In this document: in pieces, positions 6,788-11,727 of the stretch
Position numbering within the stretch: the stretch's first letter is position 1
How the letters are laid out: every line of letters begins with the position of its first letter
From: Phycisphaerae bacterium
Lineage (GTDB): Bacteria > Planctomycetota > Phycisphaerae > Sedimentisphaerales > SG8-4
NCBI GenBank assembly: GCA_030613765.1
Contig: JAUWLI010000058.1
Coordinates: 1-11,727, forward strand
Direction: 5' to 3'
DNA: 11,727 nucleotides
The notes under the pieces: model-generated
Databases searched by the model: none
What the model saw: the letters and a program-made list of their open reading frames with translations, nothing else
What the model was told of the DNA's origin: nothing
Made by a program: the position numbers and the translations under genes

Positions 6788-8239
6788 TTAAGGAGGTGGC
6801 GGCATACCCGTGGAGAAAATCCACTCTTCACCGTCCGTTGTGCCCCACCCATTGACGGAATCTATCTGCCAATAGTAAATGGTACTATAAGCCATTGTTC
6901 CCGGGTCGAATGTGACAGTAGCCTGGTTGCCTATGAAAGGTGGAGGACTGCTCGTCCCGAAGTAAACATCATGCGATGTAGCGCCTTCCCCGGCCGTCCA
7001 GCTCAAATCTGCATTCTTGTCGATGTTCGTTGCCCCATGACCCGGATTCGGATTACTCGCCGAAGCAGGTAGTGGTGGTATCGCCGATGCTGTCAGCCAG
7101 TTTTCGACTAAAACAGCAAGGTCCTTATAATTTATTGTGTCATCGCCGGTAGGGGGGGGTGCAATGTCAACTGATGATTCATCCCCGGACCAGTAATTTG
7201 CAAGTATGCAGATGTCCTTGAAGTCCATCCTGCCGTCCTTTTTGAAATCATAATCTGGCAGGCCAGCGTAATTCATGCAGCAGACATGCCCATTGAGGTC
7301 AAATCCCGGGAATGCGGTTGTCCCCTCGTAATATTGGCCGTGGGGATACACATCTTGGGTAACATGATAGATATTCATGCCGCCATTGTTGCGCCAGACT
7401 TGCAGCATATATGTCTGTCCGGCAACTACAGGGCAATCATTCACTCCCCAGAAAGCCTCCCAGCCGAAAGGCCAGCGCACCGGGACAGAGGTGACCGGTC
7501 CGACCGGGACTAGTCCGGGAAATGTGACAATCCGCAACTGCCAATCAAGCAAATCGTTACCGCCTATTATGCCTTGGACGCGGGCTGAAACCACACGGTT
7601 GCCCGTGGCGACAAAGGTTTGGCCAAAATAGGAGGGCGGATTCTGCCAGTTGCCATAAAAAGATTGGTCGGACCAGTAATCAGTAAAGTCAACTCCGCTA
7701 TAGGCAAGACTCTTCGTATAAGGTGCATCATCGTCCTGAATGGCGGGCGCTCGTTCATTCCAGCTGCCGTTCATTTCAAGGTCAAATTCACCGCGATTCG
7801 ACTCATCGGTTTTGTAGAGAAAACCTACCTCGAAAGAGTAATGTCCCCAGCACTCAGGACGGTGCGTGGTCATCAATAGAGCAGACTCGCTCGTTGCCCC
7901 ATGCGCATCCACACATTTCAAATCATAATCATTATCCCATATCGGTATTTCGGCGCGCCCATCGATGTCCGTCGCACCCATCAGAACATCCCAGGTCGTA
8001 TACAAATCGATATTAGGTATCGGATTGCCATCTTCGTCCCACACCCAGACTCTGCACACATGCCCGCCGATACATCCCGTACCGGCACTGTTTTCCCAGG
8101 CCGACCACTGACGCTGGAAAGCCACCACGAAGTGACCTCCACCGTATGATATGCCTGGCAAAGCAGCAATTAACAATATAGCTCCAACAACAGTAACTTT
8201 CGCTATGTCCCTTATTGCAACCTTATTTACATCGTGCAT
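6788..8239 (-). CDS. Secreted multidomain protein with dockerin-like and FnIII-like domains
   Basis: A 483-residue exported protein. The signal peptide is about residues 1-33 (hydrophobic VTVVGAILLIAALPGISYGG). Residues about 59-125 resemble a carboxypeptidase-regulatory/Ig-like fold (CRVWVWDEDGNPIPNIDLYT). Residues about 200-295 are a beta-rich module (GQTFVATGNRVVSARVQG; VVAGQTYMLQVWRNNGG). Residues about 328-382 carry two dockerin-like Ca-binding loops, DYDFKKDGRMDFKD and DIAPPPTGDDTINYKD, each followed by a hydrophobic helix ending in W. Residues about 391-478 are an FnIII-like sandwich (NPNPGHGATNIDKNADLSW; HDVYFGT; YYWQIDSVNGWG). It ends abruptly in MPPPP, which looks like an interdomain linker. 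ATG at 8239 is chosen because AGGAG lies 10 nt upstream and the signal peptide then starts properly; a GTG at 8290 is less likely. The role is probably surface or extracellular; no enzyme motif was seen. Confidence 0.88.
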   Translation of the reverse strand: MHDVNKVAIRDIAKVTVVGAILLIAALPGISYGGGHFVVAFQRQWSAWENSAGTGCIGGHVCRVWVWDEDGNPIPNIDLYTTWDVLMGATDIDGRAEIPIWDNDYDLKCVDAHGATSESALLMTTHRPECWGHYSFEVGFLYKTDESNRGEFDLEMNGSWNERAPAIQDDDAPYTKSLAYSGVDFTDYWSDQSFYGNWQNPPSYFGQTFVATGNRVVSARVQGIIGGNDLLDWQLRIVTFPGLVPVGPVTSVPVRWPFGWEAFWGVNDCPVVAGQTYMLQVWRNNGGMNIYHVTQDVYPHGQYYEGTTAFPGFDLNGHVCCMNYAGLPDYDFKKDGRMDFKDICILANYWSGDESSVDIAPPPTGDDTINYKDLAVLVENWLTASAIPPLPASASNPNPGHGATNIDKNADLSWTAGEGATSHDVYFGTSSPPPFIGNQATVTFDPGTMAYSTIYYWQIDSVNGWGTTDGEEWIFSTGMPPPP

Positions 8240-8324
8240 GGCAGGCCTACTCCTAAGATACTTTATACTATTGTTTCCATCTATAACCACTCCTCATAGC
8301 AGTCAGGCTTTACTACTAATAAAT

Positions 8325-8353
8325 ATGATACCAAATTCTACTTCCCATTTCAA
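8325..8353 (-). promoter_or_regulatory. Sigma70-like promoter of the dockerin-like protein gene
   Basis: On the minus strand TTGAAA (8353-8348), a 17-bp spacer and TATCAT (8330-8325) give a good housekeeping-type promoter. Initiation near 8318 would leave a leader of about 79 nt that ends with AGGAG before the ATG at 8239. Confidence 0.55.
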
Positions 8354-8606
8354 CCACCTTGCAGTCACTATCCCCGGGATTGTGGAAATATTTTTCGCCT
8401 AAGGGCAGAAAAAGGAACGCGAGTTGACCTCACAGCCCTTTTACTTCGTGACAATTTTTTATCAAATAACTTCCCGCAATGCTGGACAGCATGACTTAAT
8501 GCGCGCAGAAAATCGCCGAATATGCTCAAAAAAGTACGAAAACAGACATATTCATTGCCCCAGGCGTATCTGTTCGGTTTGAAATAACAAATTTTTCGCG
8601 AATCCC
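8354..8606. other. Core of the divergent intergenic region, no gene, two small palindromes
   Basis: Together with the flanking promoters and leaders this belongs to a 485-bp gene-free stretch (8240-8724). I see no supported gene in it. A perfect 14-bp dyad, ATGCTG-GA-CAGCAT (8479-8492), is followed 7 bp later by the palindrome TGCGCGCA (8500-8507). An AAGGGC...GCCCTT inverted pair spans about 8401-8442 with a long loop and no terminator character. The dyads could be operator sites for the divergent genes, but their number and size are compatible with chance. Confidence 0.3.
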
Positions 8607-8636
8607 TTGCATCAACGCAGCCAATTCGGTTATAAT
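8607..8636 (+). promoter_or_regulatory. Sigma70-like promoter of the pseudopilin gene
   Basis: TTGCAT (8607-8612), an 18-bp spacer and a perfect TATAAT (8631-8636) lie upstream of the pseudopilin ATG. Initiation is expected near 8643, leaving a leader of about 80 nt with AAGGAG at 8712-8717. The -35 is weak (3/6) and the -10 is ideal. Confidence 0.55.
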
Positions 8637-8687
8637 TATTTAGACAAACACAGCGGTGGATTGCATCGGATTTAAGTCGGAAATGTC

Positions 8688-8701
8688 GGTTTGGAAAAAC
8701 C
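8688..8701 (+). other. Small GNRA-type hairpin in the pseudopilin leader
   Basis: GGTTT-GGAA-AAACC forms a 5-bp stem closed by a GGAA (GNRA) tetraloop, 10 nt before the Shine-Dalgarno of the pseudopilin gene. It may shape the ribosome landing site. No known riboswitch consensus was recognised in the leader. Confidence 0.3.
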
Positions 8702-8724
8702 TTTAAGACAGAAGGAGAAACACC

Positions 8725-9519
8725 ATGCAAAAGCGAAAAGCATTTACACTGATAGAGATCTTGGTGGTAATTGCTGTTATTGCCTTATTGATTGCCTTAT
8801 TGTTACCTGCCCTGGAACGGGCAAGGGGTCAGGCCAAGACCGTTATTTGTCAATCTAATCTGCAGCAATGGAACGAGATATGGACGATGTTTTTCCAGGA
8901 GACCGATGACACTTTCGGCCTTACGAACTATTCCTCCTATCCCGGTGATGAGCCGTATTGGTGGTACGATTACTACATCCCTCGCCAGATAAAGGGAATA
9001 CGTTTTTGTCCGGTCGCCAAAGAAATTGCAAATCCAACAGGCCAAAATTTTTCGCAGGGTTACGGCGGAAAATCCCTGGCCTGGGGCAGGTTGGGACCTG
9101 TAGGCACAAGAGGTTATGATTTGTACGGCAGCTATGGACTTGTGCATTTTGGCAGATATGGGGGACAATATGCGCCGAGCGTCTCGGAAATGGCCCCGAA
9201 CGTCTGGAAAACTACTGATATTAAGTCTCCGGGTTACGTACCTTTGTGGTTTGATTGCGCCTCGCCCACAGGCGGCTTGGTTGAACAACTCCCTCCACCA
9301 TCATCTGATTCGATTGTGGCTCGTAACTGCATAATCGACCGGCATCATGGGTATATAAACATCTTGTTTATGGACTTCTCTGTCAGAAAGGTCGGCCTGA
9401 AAGGATTGTGGACCTTGAAGTGGCACCCCAACTTTAATATCGCTGGCCCCTGGACCACCGCCGGCGGCGTCCAGCCCTCAAGCTGGCCCGATTGGATGAG
9501 AAACTTTAAAGACTACTAA
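8725..9519 (+). CDS. Type IV pilin-like / pseudopilin protein with N-terminal cleavage-methylation motif
   Basis: A 264-residue protein with a class III (prepilin) signal: a short basic leader MQKRKA, then [23 protein letters not shown] with Glu at mature position 5. Residue -1 is Ala instead of the usual Gly. The hydrophobic helix would anchor the protein in the membrane until a prepilin peptidase processes it. The C-terminal part holds [20 protein letters not shown], a variant of the H-x9-DG motif with Asp-Phe in place of Asp-Gly. Pilin-like proteins of this kind are highly multiplied in planctomycetes; their role is unknown. AAGGAG 7-8 nt upstream fixes the ATG. The gene has its own promoter and diverges from the dockerin-like gene. 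Its last two sense codons and stop begin a 169-bp segment that recurs after the helicase gene. Confidence 0.92.
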   Translation: MQKRKAFTLIEILVVIAVIALLIALLLPALERARGQAKTVICQSNLQQWNEIWTMFFQETDDTFGLTNYSSYPGDEPYWWYDYYIPRQIKGIRFCPVAKEIANPTGQNFSQGYGGKSLAWGRLGPVGTRGYDLYGSYGLVHFGRYGGQYAPSVSEMAPNVWKTTDIKSPGYVPLWFDCASPTGGLVEQLPPPSSDSIVARNCIIDRHHGYINILFMDFSVRKVGLKGLWTLKWHPNFNIAGPWTTAGGVQPSSWPDWMRNFKDY

Positions 9520-9679
9520 ACACCACCTCACAAAAAAGTATCCGGTATAGAGATTCGAGTATTCCATATTTTCCTTGACTCACTACTTTGTTTCTAATAT
9601 TATTGCCGCCTACACTGAAAAATTACGAATTAAGGACACCAACGGAATAAAAATCAACAAACGGGCACAGGCCGTTCCG
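9511..9679 (+). repeat. 169-bp direct repeat, left copy (before the helicase)
   Basis: Aligned without gaps to 11037-11205, it matches at 135 of 169 positions by hand count (about 80%). It runs from the last two sense codons of the pseudopilin gene (GACTACTAA) through a promoter to 11 degenerate codons of the aminotransferase 5' end. Identical blocks include GACTACTAAACACCA, AGATTCGAGTATTCC and GCACAGGCCGTTCCG. Similarity falls off at both ends. Confidence 0.93.
9575..9603 (+). promoter_or_regulatory. Promoter in the left repeat copy, upstream of the helicase
   Basis: TTGACT (9575-9580), a 17-bp spacer and TATTAT (9598-9603) occupy exactly the same repeat positions as the promoter of the right copy. 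Initiation near 9610 would give the helicase a leader of about 95 nt containing the dead aminotransferase start. The 15-bp block AGATTCGAGTATTCC (9551-9565) just upstream is unchanged between copies and may be a regulator or UP-like site. Confidence 0.55.
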
Positions 9680-9682
9680 TAG
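9647..9682 (+). pseudogene. Remnant of the aminotransferase 5' end
   Basis: In register with the intact start at 11173, this reads ATA-AAA-ATC-AAC-AAA-CGG-GCA-CAG-GCC-GTT-CCG-TAG, that is (I)KINKRAQAVP-stop, against MNISKRAQAVP in the intact gene. The start codon is changed from ATG to ATA. Homology ends after the eleventh codon and TAG follows directly. Only 4 of 33 bases differ from the intact gene. It is a broken copy and probably not translated. Confidence 0.8.
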
Positions 9683-9704
9683 AAACTCTTTTTAGGATTG
9701 TACA

Positions 9705-10967
9705 ATGCCATTTAAGATATTTGGTCTTTCAGACCCACTGGTTCAGGGGATACTGGCGACAGGTTACACGGCCCCCACGGAAATACAGTCGCAGGCAATA
9801 CCGGCGGCAATTAGGGGCAGCGATATCATCGGCTGCGCCCAGACGGGCACAGGCAAGACGGCGGCGTTTGTGCTGCCGATACTGGATCGTCTCAGCCACG
9901 AGCGGGCCGGGCGCAAGCGGACCGTCAGGTCATTGATCCTCACTCCCACACGTGAGCTGGCCGTGCAGATCGAAAGGTCGATACTCGGCTACGGGCGGTT
10001 CACAAACCTGAAGGCACTGGCGGTTTACGGCGGCGTCAGCATCAAAAACCAGATCACAGCGCTGCGCCGCGGCGTCGATATCGTCGTCGCCACGCCAGGA
10101 CGCCTGATCGACCATATCCAGCGCAACACGATCGATCTGACCGGCGTCGAGGTGCTTGTGCTGGACGAGGCCGACCGGATGCTCGATATGGGCTTCGTCA
10201 ACGACGTGCGGCGGATCGTAGGCCCGCTTCCTAAGAAACGCCAGACGATGCTCTTTTCAGCGACGATATCGAGGGAGGTTAAGTCCCTGGCGGCCGACAT
10301 GCTGAAATCACCGAAGGTGATACAGATAGGCCGGCCCCGCAACCCGATCGACACGATCACCCAGCATATCTACGCGGTCGAGAAGACGCTGAAGATGGAC
10401 CTGCTGCTGCACATGATAGAGGACTGGCGGATGTTCAGTGTGCTGGTGTCTTCGCGGACCAAACACGGGGCTGACAAGATCAGCCGAAGGCTCAAACGCG
10501 CCAGTGTCGTCGCCGTCTCGATACATTCGGGCCGTACCCAGAACCAGCGGCAGCGGGCACTCGACGGCTTTCGCAGCGGAAAGTATCAGGTCATGGTCGC
10601 CACCGATGTCGCCGCACGCGGAATCGACGTCGAGGGGATATCACACGTTATCAATTACGACGTGCCCACTCACGCAGAGGATTACGTACATCGCATAGGC
10701 AGGACAGGACGAGCGGAGGCCACCGGCCACGCGATCACGTTCGTTTCGAGCGAAGAGGAAAAGTACTTGCGCGAGGTCGGCAAGTTCATAGGACGCAAAC
10801 TAAAGACGCAGAAGTGTAGGGGCTTCTCATACGTCAAGTCCACGCCGCCCGAGCCGAAGACCGAAAAAAGCTCCAAAACCTCGCAACGCAGGGAACTGCC
10901 CAGAAGCAAACGCGCCTCCGGAGCAAAAAAGCCATATCGCAGCAGCCGCAAACGATTCAAAAGATAA
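9705..10967 (+). CDS. DEAD-box RNA helicase, RhlE-like
   Basis: A 420-residue ATP-dependent RNA helicase with all core motifs in order: upstream aromatic and Q motif (F6; GYTAPTEIQ, 20-28), motif I AQTGTGKT (45-52), Ia PTRELA (91-96), Ib TPGR (130-133), II DEAD (154-157), III SAT (185-187), IV around VLVSSRTKHG (246-255), V VATDVAARGID (298-308) and VI HRIGRTGR (329-336). The tail (about 375-420) is Lys/Arg/Ser-rich and probably binds RNA. The layout fits the RhlE group, which acts in ribosome assembly, RNA decay or cold adaptation. AGGA 7 nt before the ATG supports the start. The gene is richer in G+C (36 of 60 bases at 10081-10140) than the aminotransferase (26 of 60 at 11401-11460) and ends codons in G/C. 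It is flanked by the 169-bp direct repeats, which suggests it was added between two once-adjacent genes. Confidence 0.96.
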   Translation: MPFKIFGLSDPLVQGILATGYTAPTEIQSQAIPAAIRGSDIIGCAQTGTGKTAAFVLPILDRLSHERAGRKRTVRSLILTPTRELAVQIERSILGYGRFTNLKALAVYGGVSIKNQITALRRGVDIVVATPGRLIDHIQRNTIDLTGVEVLVLDEADRMLDMGFVNDVRRIVGPLPKKRQTMLFSATISREVKSLAADMLKSPKVIQIGRPRNPIDTITQHIYAVEKTLKMDLLLHMIEDWRMFSVLVSSRTKHGADKISRRLKRASVVAVSIHSGRTQNQRQRALDGFRSGKYQVMVATDVAARGIDVEGISHVINYDVPTHAEDYVHRIGRTGRAEATGHAITFVSSEEEKYLREVGKFIGRKLKTQKCRGFSYVKSTPPEPKTEKSSKTSQRRELPRSKRASGAKKPYRSSRKRFKR

Positions 10968-11036
10968 AGCCCCAACCCAGCCGGGCATGAACGGTGGACG
11001 AGAGATAAAGGACAATGGACGCGTTTACCGGTTAAT
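10968..11036 (+). other. Helicase 3' flank before the right repeat copy
   Basis: These 69 bp between the helicase stop and the right repeat have no counterpart at the left side, so they appear to have come in with the helicase. No convincing terminator hairpin plus T-run was found, so readthrough from the helicase into the aminotransferase is possible. Confidence 0.4.
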
Positions 11037-11205
11037 GACTACTAAACACCAACTCACAAAAAGGTAGACAGTATAAAGATTCGAGTATTCCCCATTTTTC
11101 TTGACCCATTATTTTATTTTTATTATGATGACAGCCTAAAATCGGAAAATACAATTTTAGGAGACCAAAGGAATGAATATCAGCAAACGAGCACAGGCCG
11201 TTCCG
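11037..11205 (+). repeat. 169-bp direct repeat, right copy (before the aminotransferase)
   Basis: This is the partner of 9511-9679. It begins with GACTACTAA, identical to the last codons of the pseudopilin gene but here outside any gene, and ends after the eleventh aminotransferase codon. It holds the functional-looking promoter, ribosome-binding site and start of the aminotransferase, so on that side it is the native sequence. Confidence 0.93.
11101..11129 (+). promoter_or_regulatory. Promoter of the aminotransferase gene
   Basis: TTGACC (11101-11106), a 17-bp spacer and TATGAT (11124-11129) predict initiation near 11136 and a leader of about 37 nt. The leader holds AGGAG (11159-11163) and AAAGGA just before the ATG. 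The same promoter is duplicated upstream of the helicase. Confidence 0.6.
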
Positions 11206-11727
11206 CCTTCGGCTACTCTCGCCGTTTCGACGAGGGCACAGGAATTGAAAGCTCAGGGGATGGATGTAATCGGTTTTGGTGCCGGCGCACCGGATTTTGA
11301 CACCCCCGACTATATCAAAGATGCTGCCGTAGATGCCCTCAAGTCAGGCAAAACAAAATACACGGCCGCGGCTGGCATAATCGAACTCAAAACCGCCATC
11401 GCCGACAAGTTACAAAATGAAAACGGCCTCAAATATACCCCCGACCAGATCATTGTTAACATTGGCGGCAAACACTCCGTCTACGAGGCCATGCAGGCCA
11501 TACTCGACCCCGGCGATGAAGTTATTCTGCCAACTCCGTACTGGGTAACATATCCGGAAGCAATAAAGCTTGCCGATGCTGTTCCTAAGATTGTCCGGAC
11601 AGAGAAAGATAACGGTTATAAAATTACACCCTCTCAGCTAAAAGATGCCATCACCGAGAAGACTACATTGCTGCTGATAAACTCACCCAATAATCCAGGC
11701 GGCTTTACATATACACCCGATGAACTC
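11173..11727 (+). CDS. PLP-dependent aminotransferase, class I/II (aspartate aminotransferase-like), 3' end outside window
   Basis: The first 185 codons of a fold-type I aminotransferase; the frame is open to the right edge, leaving about half of a typical 390-400 residue protein. It begins MNISKRAQAVPPSATLAVS, typical of bacterial group I-beta aspartate aminotransferases. It continues with GFGAGAPDFDTPDYIK, KYTAAAGIIELK, an IGGKHSVYEAM segment near the cofactor phosphate, LPTPYWVTYPE (aromatic stacking on the PLP ring) and INSPNNPGG (the Asn that contacts the PLP hydroxyl). The PLP-binding lysine lies beyond the window. Members usually transfer the amino group between aspartate (or another amino acid) and 2-oxoglutarate; some also act on prephenate, so the exact substrate is open. 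AGGAG and AAAGGA precede the ATG. Its first 11 codons belong to the 169-bp repeat also found before the helicase. Confidence 0.95.
   Translation, partial: MNISKRAQAVPPSATLAVSTRAQELKAQGMDVIGFGAGAPDFDTPDYIKDAAVDALKSGKTKYTAAAGIIELKTAIADKLQNENGLKYTPDQIIVNIGGKHSVYEAMQAILDPGDEVILPTPYWVTYPEAIKLADAVPKIVRTEKDNGYKITPSQLKDAITEKTTLLLINSPNNPGGFTYTPDEL

Noticed and set aside
6786..6800. CCACCTCCTTAA at the end of the dockerin-like gene resembles the 16S rRNA 3' tail
   Set aside because: It simply encodes the final Pro codons and stop. There is no adjoining rRNA sequence, so the likeness to an anti-Shine-Dalgarno is taken as chance.
6775..6803. Terminator after the dockerin-like gene
   Set aside because: A run of seven T follows the stop on the minus strand, but the preceding stem is only about 4 bp including a wobble, with a 13-nt loop.
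8240..8290. Upstream GTG start for the dockerin-like gene
   Set aside because: GTG at 8290 would put 17 polar residues before the signal peptide. The ATG at 8239 has AGGAG at a suitable distance and gives a normal signal peptide.
8637..8724. Riboswitch (for example c-di-GMP type) in the pseudopilin leader
   Set aside because: The leader is only about 80 nt and shows one 5-bp hairpin. No conserved riboswitch core was recognised.
8368..8730. 120-codon open frame on the minus strand upstream of the pseudopilin gene
   Set aside because: It covers the divergent intergenic region and the pseudopilin promoter and start on the opposite strand. The Cys/Arg-rich translation resembles no family and has no ribosome-binding site.
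9511..11205. Transposon or composite element around the helicase
   Set aside because: There are no terminal inverted repeats, no transposase and no integrase, and the repeat copies are too long and too diverged for a target-site duplication or a fresh IS pair.

Overview
The window looks like a chromosomal segment of a planctomycete, most likely of the class Phycisphaerae. This is inferred from protein style only. One gene encodes a short pseudopilin-like protein with an FTLIE-type N-terminus and a C-terminal H-x9-D signature. Another encodes a secreted protein with a dockerin-like pair of Ca-binding loops followed by an SWTAG...HDVYFGT...YYWQID beta-sandwich, an architecture I associate with that group. 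No rRNA, tRNA, CRISPR, transposase or integrase was seen.

Layout, left to right. Every gene up to about position 8.24 kb is on the minus strand. Transcribed right to left, these are: a secreted dockerin/FnIII-like protein (8239-6788); an apparent three-gene unit of unknown role, made of a lipoprotein (6640-5789), a DUF362 protein (5780-4830) and a secreted HEAT-repeat protein (4796-3255); a membrane-anchored Cys-based phosphatase (3106-2423); and a tightly packed unit of tsaD (2321-1284), a serine beta-lactamase-family lipoprotein (1279-80) and the first 25 codons of a probable LarB-like gene that runs off the left edge and seems to start at ATT. A 485-bp divergent intergenic region (8240-8724) holds back-to-back promoters. 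On the plus strand follow the pseudopilin-like gene (8725-9519), a RhlE-type DEAD-box RNA helicase (9705-10967) and the 5' part of a class I/II PLP-dependent aminotransferase of the bacterial aspartate aminotransferase type (11173 to the right edge).

The most unusual structure is around the helicase. It lies between two direct copies of a 169-bp segment (9511-9679 and 11037-11205), about 80% identical without gaps by my hand alignment. Each copy starts at the last two sense codons and stop codon of the pseudopilin gene or a relic of them, contains a sigma70-like promoter (TTGAC[T/C]-N17-TAT[T/G]AT), and ends after 11 codons of the aminotransferase. In the left copy the aminotransferase start is ATA and the frame ends at TAG directly after the repeat. 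The simplest reading is that pseudopilin and aminotransferase were once adjacent, and a GC-richer helicase gene entered by a duplication or homeologous integration event. The helicase would then be read from a copy of the aminotransferase promoter.

Promoter reading also settles some starts. The upstream TTG possible for tsaD is the first half of a -35 box, and the promoter places transcription initiation at the ATG, suggesting a leaderless message. The lipoprotein that heads the three-gene unit shows the same geometry more weakly. No convincing rho-independent terminator was found. All functional calls come from reading motifs by eye; no database search was run.
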